A stretch of 53,047 nucleotides of DNA from Hyphomicrobiales bacterium (lineage in GTDB: Bacteria; Pseudomonadota; Alphaproteobacteria; Rhizobiales; Xanthobacteraceae): contig JAJPKK010000321.1 in the NCBI GenBank assembly GCA_021323775.1, positions 1 through 53,047 of the forward strand, written 5' to 3'. The notes below the pieces were generated by a model. The model was not told the origin of the DNA. It worked only from the letters and a program-made list of their open reading frames with translations, and made no database searches. A program made the translations under genes and the position numbers. The first letter of the stretch is position 1; each line of letters opens with the position of its first letter. Shown piece after piece: positions 44,238 to 53,021 of this stretch.

Positions 44238-44577
44238 AAGGATGCGGCTCCTCAAGCAATCGGCTTCATGCGCTCCGGAAATTCTCGCGTCGCAATTTGA
44301 CTTTCCTAGGCAAGCGTCCGGACGGCATGCCCTCCAGAAAGCGCTGGGGATCAGCGGCGATTTCGGCGGATGACGACGAAATTTTCATGCGGGCGCCCGG
44401 TGAGTTCCCAAAAATATGGCGATTCCGCGCGCTTCTATTAGGAATTATTTCGCACAACGCCCTTTGCCGCCAGCGTGAGCGTAGCGGCCGTAGGAAAAAC
44501 CGTGGGTTGCGAAGCCTTGTTTTTCCGTATTCAAACACCTCGCGGCGCGGCCATGCGGCAGGGAACTTTTTAGGAGA
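44238..44577. other. Intergenic stretch without a supported gene
   Basis: No frame here has a convincing start, ribosome site and family match. The base composition falls towards AT around 44400-44580, matching the adjacent decayed genes, so this may be part of an old insertion. Confidence 0.4.
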
Positions 44578-44857
44578 TTATTCGGTCAAGAGCGTGCGGC
44601 TGCGGTCGAGCGCCGCCCTAATCTTCGCCCGCGCCTCGCGGCCCACCTTGGCCGCCTGCCGGGCGCGCTCGCGCACCTCGCGATGCGTCGACCATGCACG
44701 AGGGCGTTGCGGTTGCCGCGCGGCGCACCGGCCAGCTCCGGCACGGCTGCCCGGTCGTCCGGCAATATGCGCCGCAGCGCTCGGGCCCGCCGGGAGCGCT
44801 TGGGATTGTTTGCCGGCCGCGCATTACGCCTCCCGGCGCTGTAACGCGGGCGGTCAT
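44578..44857 (-). pseudogene. Decayed small Cys/His-motif protein (phage-like), frameshifted
   Basis: Three frames read in succession give one short protein: RCGAYCRTTGQPCRSWPV, then PRGNRNALVHGRR, then REVRERARQAAKVGREARAKIR to TLLTE and a TAA at 44578-44580. This resembles the short conserved proteins with a Cys-rich start, a middle HGG-type segment and a helical end that occur near phage-like genes in Hyphomicrobiales. The middle HGG segment appears deleted. At least two frame changes are needed, so the gene is inactive unless the sequence is faulty. Confidence 0.55.
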
Positions 44858-44906
44858 TGCGGCGGCCTATTGTAGCGGCCGGTCCTGAGCATCGCCAAAC
44901 ACCGAG

Positions 44907-45189
44907 TTGCGACTCATCTTCGTCGCCTGCCGGCGTGGCAAACGACAGGGGCTCTTTCGCGATTTTAAGCACATGCCGCTTGATTTTGTGCGCCGGCACA
45001 TAGTGCGCCGCCAATATGTGCTTGTCGCGAGCGATGGCTCGGCATGCGATTGCGACAACGGGCGGCAATTCATCTTTCTTGAGATAGCCCATGATCGTGC
45101 GGCGGCCAAGGCCAAGCAACTTGGCTGCTTCTGTCAGTCAACGAGAGCCCCAGGCGCGCTCGCCATTCGGCGAAATCCGCTCCGGTCAT
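44907..45189 (-). pseudogene. Small helix-turn-helix protein gene with a 4-base duplication
   Basis: ATG 45189, preceded by AGGAG on this strand, starts MTGADFAEWRARLGLSL, the usual opening of short HTH proteins. The next expected residues LTEAAKLLGLGRRTIMGYLKK and the rest (DELPPVVAIACRAIARDK) are in a different frame. The break coincides with GTCAGTCA at 45133-45140, a tandem duplication of four bases. Removing one copy would restore a single frame. No clear stop follows in the expected frame near residue 70. Confidence 0.6.
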
Positions 45190-45392
45190 CGGCTCCTGTG
45201 CCCGATGGTTGGCGGCAAGGCGGTCTATGGCGAGGGGCCGTTCGCGAGGGTGGAAGGGAAGCAGACCGGCCGTAGCGCGGATCAGCCGAAGGCGTAATCC
45301 GCCATCTGCCTCTTCCTACCATCCCCGGCACGCAAAAGGGGGTAGGGGACGGCGAGTTAATTAAAGCGAACTCGCCATCGCGGGTCCCGACC

Positions 45393-46394
45393 TCACTCAA
45401 GCTTCACATTGGCCACGCGGCCGACTTCGGCCCACATCCTGGTTTCCGTGTCGATCAATCGCACGAACTCAGCCGCCGTGCTGCCGACGGTTGGCGTTGC
45501 CATCGCCCTGAACTTCTCCTTCACGTCGGCCATCTGCATGATCTTGCGCAGCTCGGTTTCGAGCTTGTGGATAATGGCGGGCGGCGTCGCGGCCGGCGCG
45601 AATACGCCGCTCCACAGGCCGACCTCCATGCCCGACACGCCCGCCTCCGCCATCGTCGGCACGTCAGGAAGATCATCCAGCCGCGTACGCGACGTGACCG
45701 CGAGGGCGCGGACCAGTCCGCCCTTGACCTGCGGCGTCGTCGGCGGCGGATCCGCGATTGCAAACAGCGACTGCCGGCCGATGACGCTGACGAGCGATTC
45801 GTTGCTGCTCTTGTAGGGGATCGCGGTCCCCGGTGCGCCGGTGCGCAATTTGAAGAGCTCGGTCGCCAACGTGAATGCCGGAGAGGCCGTTGCGTAATTG
45901 GCCTTGTCCGGATTGGCCTTCATCCAGGACACCAATTCCTGCACGGTTTTCGCCGGATGCGACGGGTAGATCGAGAGAATCAAGGGAAACGACGCAAGGT
46001 TGGAAATCGGCGCGAAATCCTTGAGCGTTGCATAAGGCGGCCTGACCGAGATGGCCGGGATGATGCTCATGGCGCCGCTTGCTCCTATCAGCAGCGTGTA
46101 ACCGTCAGGCGGCGCGGCCATCACGGAAAGAGCCGCAAGGCTGCCGCCTGCGCCCACCTTGTTCTCGATGATGACGCTTTGGCCAAAGTCGTCCTGAAGC
46201 TTCTGGCCGATAATGCGGGCGATGATGTCGTTGCCCCCTCCGGCCGCAAAGCCGACCACGATCTTGATGGTCTTGCTCGGGTAATTGGCCGCCGGATCGG
46301 TCTGCGCACGGACGCCCCCGCTCAATCCCATGATCAGCGCCAGGGCCATCAGGCCGGCCCAACGAGCTTTGTTATGCCAGGCGGTGACTTGCAC
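45393..46394 (-). CDS. Bug/TctC-family tripartite tricarboxylate transporter solute-binding protein
   Basis: The 333-residue protein has a signal peptide (LMALALIMGLSGGVRAQ) and the family marks YPSKTIKIVVGFAAGGGNDIIARIIGQKL, SVIIENKVGAGGSLAALSV, PDGYTLLIGASGAMS and ATPPAIIHKLETELRKIM. It is the second Bug gene in the window and also lacks tctA/tctB neighbours. Its ligand is unknown. Confidence 0.92.
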   Translation of the reverse strand: MQVTAWHNKARWAGLMALALIMGLSGGVRAQTDPAANYPSKTIKIVVGFAAGGGNDIIARIIGQKLQDDFGQSVIIENKVGAGGSLAALSVMAAPPDGYTLLIGASGAMSIIPAISVRPPYATLKDFAPISNLASFPLILSIYPSHPAKTVQELVSWMKANPDKANYATASPAFTLATELFKLRTGAPGTAIPYKSSNESLVSVIGRQSLFAIADPPPTTPQVKGGLVRALAVTSRTRLDDLPDVPTMAEAGVSGMEVGLWSGVFAPAATPPAIIHKLETELRKIMQMADVKEKFRAMATPTVGSTAAEFVRLIDTETRMWAEVGRVANVKLE

Positions 46395-46465
46395 GGCGTC
46401 CTCCCGTTTTCGCTGCCTGCGATGTTAGCACGGGCGGGATGGCTTGAGCGAACCGCGGGGCCGCA

Positions 46466-46549
46466 GCCCGGGTTGAGCGCGAGCGAAACCCGGGGCGGCG
46501 CTGCCGCGCGGCGCGGGCGCTCCCGGATTTCGCTGACGCTCAATCCGGG
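46466..46549. repeat. Two REP-like palindromes, GCCCGGGTT and CCCGGATT families
   Basis: The first has arms at 46466-46474 and 46487-46494. The second has perfect 8-base arms 46522-46529 (CCCGGATT) and 46542-46549. They match the dispersed family at 5320 and 9694 and lie upstream of the second Bug gene. Confidence 0.8.
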
Positions 46550-46627
46550 CTACACTGGTACACCACAGGCCGACCCGGCCGTTCAATCGAGGTGCGCGCC
46601 CGCGGCCAGGTCTTCCGCCGCCAGCGC

Positions 46628-46784
46628 GTAGGGTGGGCAAAGGTGGCCTCGAAGCTTGATTGATGCACGACGTTGGGGCCGCCTTTGCCCACGCCGTCGG
46701 CCCGCTCCACCTTCAGCGTGGGCAAAATCGCCGGCGAAGCAGCTGCTCGTTTTTCGGCTGTGCAGGCGATTTTGCCCACCCTAC
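46628..46784. repeat. Nested GTAGGGTGGGCAAA palindrome downstream of the RND pump gene
   Basis: Outer arms 46628-46641 and 46771-46784 are perfectly complementary over 14 bases. Inside are two more partial copies in opposite orientation, near 46679-46695 and 46716-46731. The element lies 20 bases after the pump gene stop on the minus strand and may stabilise or end its transcript. The remaining bases of the 46395-46803 spacer hold no gene. Confidence 0.85.
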
Positions 46785-46803
46785 AACGCGCATTTCTCCC
46801 CCC

Positions 46804-49800
46804 TTAATCGAGGTGCGCGCCCAGCGGCGGGTCTTCGGCCGCCAGCAAACGTGACGCCGACACGCGGCGATGCAGGCGATCCAATGCCAGATAGATGACC
46901 GGCGTCGTGTAGAGCGTCAGCAATTGGCTCAGCAGCAACCCGCCGATGATCGTGATCCCAAGCGGGAAACGCAGTTCCGAGCCCGTACCGGTCCCGAACG
47001 CGAGCGGCAACGCGCCGAACAGCGCCGCCAGCGTGGTCATCATGATCGGCCGGAACCGCAGCAGACACGCCTGCATGATCGCCTCCGCGGGTGCAAGGCC
47101 GTCAACGCGCTCCGCTTCGAGCGCGAAGTCGATCATCATGATGGCGTTCTTCTTCACGATGCCCATCAACAGCACGATGCCGATGAGCGCAATGATGGAT
47201 AGATCCTGGCCAAATATCATCAGCGCTGCCAGGGCGCCGACGCCTGCGGATGGCAGCGTGGAGAGAATCGTCAGGGGGTGCACGAAGCTCTCATAAAGCA
47301 TGCCGAGCACGATATAGATCGTCACCACCGCCGCCAGAATGAGCCACGGCTCCCCGGCCAGCGAAGATGCAAATTCTGCGGCGTCGCCCGCGTAGGCGCC
47401 GACCACAGACGCCGGCATCCTGATGTCGTTTTCTGCGGCTGAAATGGCCGCGACGGCATCGCCGAGCGATGCGCCCGGCGCAAGATTGAAGCTGACGGTC
47501 ACGGCCGGAAACTGATCGAGATGCTGGATCGCGAGCGGCGCCGTGGTGCGCTCGACCGCGGCGACCGCGCTTAACGGCACCAGGTTCGTGGCGCTCGTCG
47601 GCAGAAAGGCGAGATTCGAAGTCGAGCTTGAGAGCGTCGCCTGCATCGTGAAAGTTCCAGCCGGGAGATACAGCTTGGAGAGCGTGCTCGGATCGCGCTG
47701 GTATTCCGGCATCGCCTCCAGGATGACGCGGTACTGATTGGCCTGGCCGAAGATCGTCGAGATCTGCCGCTGCCCGAAAGCGTCATCAAGCGTATCGCTG
47801 ATCGCCTGCATTGAAATGCCGAGTCTTCCGGCCTTCTCCCGGTCGACCTTGATGTCGACCCGGAGTCCGCCGTCCTGGGCTTCCGACGCGACATCGCGAA
47901 ACAGCGGATCCTCGCGCAACCGCGTCACCAGAGCGCCGGCCCACTGACTGACTTCTGCGGCATCTGTCGACGCCAACGTATACTGAAAAAGCGCGCGCGA
48001 CGAACGCGTGCTGATCTGGATGTCCTGAACCGGCTGGAAATAGACGACCATTCCGGGAACGGATGCAATCGCGCCCTTCAGCCGCTCGATGATGCCGGTG
48101 ACGAAACTTGAGCGCTGGTCACGGGGCCTTAGCGTGATGGCAAGCCGCCCCGCGTTCGGGGTCGGGTTCATCGGGGTCACCCCGACCACCGATATGACGC
48201 CCGTCACGTCGGGATCGCGGCGAATCGCATCGACGATGCTCTGCTGAAGACGTTGCATCTCCGCATAGGAAACTTGCGGGCCGGCTTCGGTGACGGCTTT
48301 GATCAGGCCGGTATCCTGAATCGGCAAGAAGCCCTTCGGCACGATGACATAGAGCCAGATGGTGGCGATCAGGGTGGCGCCGGTCACGAGGAGCGTCGCG
48401 CGCTCGTGGCGCAGCACCCATTCGAGGCTGGCGTGATAGCCGTCGACCGCATACTCGACCGCGCGACTGAGCCGCCGCGTCAATGCGCCGGCCGCCACCC
48501 AACCGTCCTCCGCGAGCCGGCGAGGGTAGAGTGGGAGCTGGCGAAGCAGGCGGCTGCACATCATCGGCGTCAGGGTGAGCGAGACAGCGGCCGAGGTGAT
48601 GACTGCGACCGTGAGGGTCAGGGCGAATTCGCGGAACATCCGGCCGACGATGCCGCTCATGAACAGCAAGGGTATGAAGACTGCGACCAGGGACGCCGTG
48701 AGCGAAATCACTGTGAACCCGATCTCCCTTGCTCCGTTGAGCGCCGCCTCGAACGGCGGCTCGCCTTCCTCCATATGGCGGACGATGTTCTCGATCATCA
48801 CGATGGCATCGTCGATCACGAAGCCGGTGCCGATCGTCAGCGCCATCAGCGACAGATTGTCGAGGCTGAAGCCGAGAAACCACATCACCCCGAAGGTGGC
48901 GATGAGGGAGAGCGGCAGCGCGACGCCGGCGATAATGGTGGCCCGCAAGGTGCGCAGGAAAATGAATACCACCAGGACGACGAGGCCAACGCTCAATATC
49001 AGGGTGAATTGCACATCGTGGACCGAAGCCCGAATGGCGCCCGTGCGGTCCTGGACCACGGCCAAGAACACGCCCTTGGGCATGACGCGCTGCAGGCGCG
49101 GCAGCTCGAGGCCGACGCGACGAACCGTGTCGATGACGTTGGCGCCCGGCTGACGCTGGATATCGATGATGACCGCCGGGGAGTCCTGGTGCCAGCCGCC
49201 GACCTTGCTGTTTTCCAGCCCGTCGATCACGTTGGCGACATCGCCGAGCAGGACGGGCGCGCCGCTGCGGTACGCGATGATCAGGTTCCGATACGTCTGG
49301 ATGCCGGTGACCTGGTCATTGGCCGCGATCGTGTAGGACTGCTGGGCGCCATCGAGCGACCCCTTAGGCCCCGCTACATTTGCCGCTACGATCGCAGCGC
49401 GCAGGTCTTCCAGCGCGATGCCGTAGGAGGCGAGCCTTGCCAGATCGGCCTGGATGCGGATCGCAGGTTTGAGGCCGCCCTGAACCGACACATGACCGAC
49501 GCCGGTCACCTCACTGAGCCGCTGCGCGATCAAGGTGTCGGCGAGATCGCTCATCTGCCGCAGCGAGATCGTCGGCGACGTCAGCGCAAGCGTGAGCACC
49601 GGCGCATCGGCGGGATTCACCTTCGCATAAACCGGCGGGTAAGGAAGGTTGCGCGGCAATGTCGAACCTGCGGCGTTGATGGCGGCCTGCACATCCTGCG
49701 CGGCGGCGTCGATGTCGCGATTAAGCTCAAACTGCAAAGTGATCTGGCTGACGCCGTAGGAACTCGACGACGTCATGGTCGCGAGCGCCGGAATTTGGCC

Positions 49801-50013
49801 GAACTGGCGTTCCAGCGGTGCGGTGACGAGCGACGCCATCGTTTCGGGGTTCGCGCCCGGCAGCTGCGTCGTCACCTGGATGGTCGGAAAGTCGACCTGC
49901 GGCAGCGACGCGACCGGCAGCAAAGAATATCCAAGGATTCCGCCCAGCATCACGGCGACGCCGAGCAGCGAGGTGGCAATCGGCCGGAAAATGAAGGGGG
50001 ACGATACGCTCAT
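46804..50013 (-). CDS. RND multidrug efflux transporter inner-membrane subunit (MdtB/MdtC-like)
   Basis: The 1069-residue pump begins MSVSSPFIFRPIATSLLGVAVM, the standard RND first helix with TM2 motif ASLPQVDFPTIQV. It has the usual 12 membrane helices and two large periplasmic loops. TM4 carries the proton-relay Asp pair in FVIDDAIVMIENIVRHME, and the repeat SLTASLVAVFIPLLFMSGIVGRMFREFALTL follows. Late motifs include GQDLSIIALIGIVLLMGIVKKNAIMMIDFALEAE. The QVDFPTIQVTTQLPGA start and the pairing with a preceding HlyD protein favour the MdtB/MdtC group. ATG 50013 is chosen, as the upstream extension is Arg/Pro-rich and repeat-coded. No outer-membrane TolC gene is in the window. Confidence 0.93.
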   Translation of the reverse strand: MSVSSPFIFRPIATSLLGVAVMLGGILGYSLLPVASLPQVDFPTIQVTTQLPGANPETMASLVTAPLERQFGQIPALATMTSSSSYGVSQITLQFELNRDIDAAAQDVQAAINAAGSTLPRNLPYPPVYAKVNPADAPVLTLALTSPTISLRQMSDLADTLIAQRLSEVTGVGHVSVQGGLKPAIRIQADLARLASYGIALEDLRAAIVAANVAGPKGSLDGAQQSYTIAANDQVTGIQTYRNLIIAYRSGAPVLLGDVANVIDGLENSKVGGWHQDSPAVIIDIQRQPGANVIDTVRRVGLELPRLQRVMPKGVFLAVVQDRTGAIRASVHDVQFTLILSVGLVVLVVFIFLRTLRATIIAGVALPLSLIATFGVMWFLGFSLDNLSLMALTIGTGFVIDDAIVMIENIVRHMEEGEPPFEAALNGAREIGFTVISLTASLVAVFIPLLFMSGIVGRMFREFALTLTVAVITSAAVSLTLTPMMCSRLLRQLPLYPRRLAEDGWVAAGALTRRLSRAVEYAVDGYHASLEWVLRHERATLLVTGATLIATIWLYVIVPKGFLPIQDTGLIKAVTEAGPQVSYAEMQRLQQSIVDAIRRDPDVTGVISVVGVTPMNPTPNAGRLAITLRPRDQRSSFVTGIIERLKGAIASVPGMVVYFQPVQDIQISTRSSRALFQYTLASTDAAEVSQWAGALVTRLREDPLFRDVASEAQDGGLRVDIKVDREKAGRLGISMQAISDTLDDAFGQRQISTIFGQANQYRVILEAMPEYQRDPSTLSKLYLPAGTFTMQATLSSSTSNLAFLPTSATNLVPLSAVAAVERTTAPLAIQHLDQFPAVTVSFNLAPGASLGDAVAAISAAENDIRMPASVVGAYAGDAAEFASSLAGEPWLILAAVVTIYIVLGMLYESFVHPLTILSTLPSAGVGALAALMIFGQDLSIIALIGIVLLMGIVKKNAIMMIDFALEAERVDGLAPAEAIMQACLLRFRPIMMTTLAALFGALPLAFGTGTGSELRFPLGITIIGGLLLSQLLTLYTTPVIYLALDRLHRRVSASRLLAAEDPPLGAHLD

Positions 50014-50113
50014 GGCCGTAGACGGAAGGTTAGCGAGGAGTGGCCCCGCGGGATTCCCTCCCCCCTCGCGAGGGAGGGGAGTAATCCCCGGCAACGTCGA
50101 CCACCTATGATGC

Positions 50114-51604
50114 TCATGGCGTCGCAGTCGCGGCGCCGCCGGATTGGGTGCGCTGCGCGGTATCGCGGGATTGCTCTGCCGACCCAGGCTGAGGCGCGGC
50201 GCCTTCGGATGGCGTTTGCGCCGGCCGGGCTTCCCCCGCCTTTCCCTCCGCCGCTTGCGCGGAAGCGGCGGGAAGGGGGGCGCGCGGCGTCGGTTCGGAT
50301 CGGGCCTGAGGGGTCTCGCGCGGCCGGCCGCGGCGGCGTTCGCTGCCTGCAGGCCGTCGCAGGTCTTCCTGCGCTCCAATCGTGATCTTGGCGCCGTCGG
50401 TCAACTGGGCAAACCCGGTCGTCACCACCTGCTCGCCTTCGTCAATGCCCGAGGCAATCACGGCCTCAAGGTCATCCTGCTGCGCAACCGTCACCGGACG
50501 CACCGTGACTGTGTTGTCCTCATTGGCAACATACGCAAAGGTCCCGTTTGGGCCCCGCTGGACGGCAGCGGTGGGCACCACAATGACCTGCCGCAAGGTA
50601 TCGACCAGGAGCTTCACGTTGACGAACTGGCCGGGCCAGATTTGCAGGTCCTTGTTCGGGAATTCCGCCTTGAGCTTCACGGTTCCGGTAGCCTGGTCGA
50701 CCTGATTGTCGATCACCGTGAGCGTGCCGCTGTCGATCACTGTGCGATTGTCGTCGCCCAGCGCCTGAACGCTCAACGGCCCCTGCGCGAACGCCTTGTT
50801 GACCTGGGCGAGGCGCTGTTGCGGCAGCAGAAAGATAACGGCAATCGGCCTGATCTGGGTGATCACCACGATCCCGGTGGTGTCCGTGGCGTGCACGATA
50901 TTGCCGGCGTCGACCTGGCGAATGCCGGTGCGGCCGGCAAGCGGCGCGGTGATCCTGGTGTAGGACAGGATGGCTTTAGCGTTGTCGATCGCGCCCTGAT
51001 CGGCCTGCACCTGGGCTTCAAGCTGCGCCACCAGCGCCCGCTGCGTATCATATTGCTGGCGCGTGGCTGAATTGGTCTGCGTCAGCCGGGCATAGCGTTC
51101 AAGATCGAGGCGAGCGTTGGCAAGCTGGGCCTCATCCATTGCCTTCTTGGCGACAGCCTGATCATATTGCGCCTGGTAGATCGTGGCTTCGATTTCCGCC
51201 AGCACGAAATCCTGATCGACGTCCTGGCCCTCTTTGAAATTCACGCTCATCAGCTTGCCGTCAACCTGGGGCCTCACAGTCACGGTGTTGAGCGCGCGGC
51301 TCGAGCCGACGCCGTCGAAAAAGACCGGGACATCCGCTTTCTTCGCCACCGCGGCGAGCACCGGCACCGGCCCGTCGCCGCGCAATCCCCGCCCGCCCCC
51401 TCCGCCAGCCTCGCTCATCTGAATCTGTGCCTGGCGGTACTGGGCGAGAGATGCAGGGAGGTACTGCGGGGCATAAAACCAGAGATAGCTCGCCGCGATA
51501 CCAAGGATGATCGCAATGCCAACAATCCAGCGTCGCCGCCGCCGCGTTGTCCGATCTGCGCTTGGTACCGTTGTGAAGGTCTTTTCGAACCGGTCGGTTT
51601 TCAC
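50114..51604 (-). CDS. HlyD/MdtA-type periplasmic adaptor of the RND efflux pump
   Basis: The 496-residue membrane-fusion protein has an N-terminal membrane helix (WIVGIAIILGIAASYLWFY), then the barrel-sandwich start VPVFFDGVGSSRALNTVTVRPQVDGKLMSVNFKEGQDV. A helical hairpin (YDQAVAKKAMDEAQLANARLDLERYARL) and the closing ARTGIRQVDAGNIV follow, with the beta-barrel GTLTVIDNQVDQATGTVKLKAEF. It joins the pump to an outer-membrane channel. The C-terminal 75 residues are low-complexity (Pro/Ala/Arg), partly coded by a palindrome at 50248-50271. It is upstream of the pump gene in the same operon, with a GC-rich palindrome at about 50056-50080 between them. Confidence 0.92.
   Translation of the reverse strand: MKTDRFEKTFTTVPSADRTTRRRRRWIVGIAIILGIAASYLWFYAPQYLPASLAQYRQAQIQMSEAGGGGGRGLRGDGPVPVLAAVAKKADVPVFFDGVGSSRALNTVTVRPQVDGKLMSVNFKEGQDVDQDFVLAEIEATIYQAQYDQAVAKKAMDEAQLANARLDLERYARLTQTNSATRQQYDTQRALVAQLEAQVQADQGAIDNAKAILSYTRITAPLAGRTGIRQVDAGNIVHATDTTGIVVITQIRPIAVIFLLPQQRLAQVNKAFAQGPLSVQALGDDNRTVIDSGTLTVIDNQVDQATGTVKLKAEFPNKDLQIWPGQFVNVKLLVDTLRQVIVVPTAAVQRGPNGTFAYVANEDNTVTVRPVTVAQQDDLEAVIASGIDEGEQVVTTGFAQLTDGAKITIGAQEDLRRPAGSERRRGRPRETPQARSEPTPRAPLPAASAQAAEGKAGEARPAQTPSEGAAPQPGSAEQSRDTAQRTQSGGAATATP
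50248..50271. repeat. Palindrome within the adaptor C-terminal tail
   Basis: CCGCCGCTT (50248-50256) and AAGCGGCGG (50263-50271) pair perfectly around a six-base loop, with further imperfect CCCCCGCC/GGAAGGGGGG flanks. It is read in frame as part of the Ala/Pro-rich tail of the adaptor. Confidence 0.8.
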
Positions 51605-52001
51605 GCGGTCTCCTTCGCGGCGGCCCCCTCAGCCCAGCCCCGAAAGAACCACAATGCCAAGAAGCGAGGCAAAACGCACCCCCCAACATGTCTGCGCGAG
51701 TTTGTGATGTGGCGCAACCACGGGCAGGGGCGGGGTGTTTTGGATGCCAGCGCGCAAGCCGGGGATTTTGGCCTTCCTGCCCGCGGCTGGCCATTCCGGG
51801 GGCCACCGCAGGTGGTGAGCCAGGAGCGCTCGGCAAGACGGTCAGATTCCGGGCTCGCCGCTTCGCGCCGCCGCGGAACGACTTCTGACGCAGAAGTACT
51901 AGAGCGCTTTCCGATGAGGTCGAAACACATCTGCGGCGTCATGCCCGCGACAAGCCCGGCCATGACTCCGCATGAATGGTTCAACGTGAGCGGAATGCGC
52001 T
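51605..52001. other. Intergenic region with two dispersed repeats
   Basis: The region upstream of the adaptor gene contains a decayed copy of the gspE-gspF palindrome (about 51790-51885) and a copy of the gspF-gspH spacer repeat (51932-51994). I find no gene. It should include the promoter of the adaptor-pump operon at its left end. Confidence 0.6.
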
Positions 52002-52490
52002 CTATTGGTCCGGCCCTTCCGGCTTCCCGATATGATGTTGAGCATAAAGCTCAAGCCCGAGGCGGGCGACGAGCTCAAGCTGAGTTTCGAGGAAGTCGAT
52101 GTGCTCCTCCTCGTCGCTCATCAATTTTTCAAACAGATCTCTGGTCACGTAATCCTTGACGCCGTGGCAATGCGTGGCCGCCTCCTGATACAGCGCACGC
52201 GCGTGCATCTCCAACGCAAGGTCGCAATCGAGCACCTCCTTCACGGTCTGCCCGATGTCGAGCGGGTCAAGCACCTGCATATTGGGGAAGCCGTCGAGGA
52301 AGATGATGCGATGAACCAGTTTGTCGGCATGCTCCATCTCCTCGATGGATTCCTTGCGCCATTTCTTCGCGAGGTCCAGGTAGCCCCAGTTCTCAAGCAG
52401 GCGATAGTGCAGCCAGTACTGATTGATGTCCGTAAGCTCGTGACGCAACGCCTTGTTGAGGTATTCTATGACGGTTGTATCTCCGCGCAT
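52002..52490 (-). CDS. bfr: Bacterioferritin
   Basis: Bacterioferritin stores iron in a 24-subunit shell with heme at subunit interfaces. From ATG 52490 the 162-residue product has the ferroxidase-site residues Glu18, Glu51 and His54, the heme-ligand Met52 ([10 protein letters not shown]), then Glu94, Glu127 and His130 ([13 protein letters not shown]). The start [15 protein letters not shown] is standard; the earlier in-frame ATG 52517 is not needed. The AT-rich stretch just upstream (about 52535-52560) contains ATTAGAA on this strand, a weak half-match to the Irr box. The gene lies downstream of bfd. Confidence 0.95.
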   Translation of the reverse strand: MRGDTTVIEYLNKALRHELTDINQYWLHYRLLENWGYLDLAKKWRKESIEEMEHADKLVHRIIFLDGFPNMQVLDPLDIGQTVKEVLDCDLALEMHARALYQEAATHCHGVKDYVTRDLFEKLMSDEEEHIDFLETQLELVARLGLELYAQHHIGKPEGPDQ

Positions 52491-52684
52491 GGTAACGTCC
52501 CGCTGCTTGGCTGCCACGCGGCAGGTGGCGATCAGATTTAAATAATACCAATTCTAATTTGGAGCGGAAGTTCCGGCGGCGCGATGCTGTTCAAAAAAAC
52601 CCCGGCTACAACCAGAACGTTAGCTGTTACGCAGAATCGTGGAAAGACGAGAGGGCCCCCCTCCTTTGGCTCGATCCCTGGCGC

Positions 52685-52990
52685 TCAGAGGGCTGGCGCT
52701 TCGCCGGCGTCCTCGGCTGGAAGGGGCGGACGGGACGCCCTCGCTCCCCTTGGGGACGGGCGGGGAGCAGGCTTTTCGGCCGCAGCGCAGACGCAGGTTC
52801 TCGCCGCCAGCGGCGACGTTGCGTCAGCGAGAGCCTCGTCCATAATCCGGCGGATCGTGCGAGCACAGCGCCCACACTCGGCGCTGCATCCCAGACACCG
52901 GTAGACCTCGCTCGTCGCCCGGACAGTGCGTTCGGCCGTAACGGATCGGACCTGATGGTCCGAAATGACGTTGCACGAACACACGATCAC
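52685..52990 (-). CDS. bfd: Bacterioferritin-associated ferredoxin
   Basis: Bfd is a small [2Fe-2S] protein that reduces bacterioferritin to release iron. The 101-residue product starts MIVCSCNVISDHQVR and has the cluster ligands Cys4, Cys6, Cys39 and Cys42 (ECGRCARTI). The core fits about 65 residues; the remaining tail from about residue 70 is Ala/Pro/Arg-rich and coded by a GC-rich palindromic repeat (about 52695-52800). It precedes bfr on the same strand by about 195 bases, so the pair likely shares iron-dependent control. Confidence 0.9.
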   Translation of the reverse strand: MIVCSCNVISDHQVRSVTAERTVRATSEVYRCLGCSAECGRCARTIRRIMDEALADATSPLAARTCVCAAAEKPAPRPSPRGARASRPPLPAEDAGEAPAL

Positions 52991-53021
52991 GACGGTACTC
53001 CGAGTTCTATCCGGTACTTTG

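Noticed and set aside
48253-50385. Plus-strand frame of 710 codons opposite the RND pump
   Set aside because: It is the antisense shadow of a confident RND gene, with His/Arg/Asp-rich composition and no recognisable domain.
52530-52565. Full Irr (ICE) box upstream of bfr
   Set aside because: Only one half-site-like ATTAGAA is present with the second half missing at the proper spacing, so a complete box is not supported.
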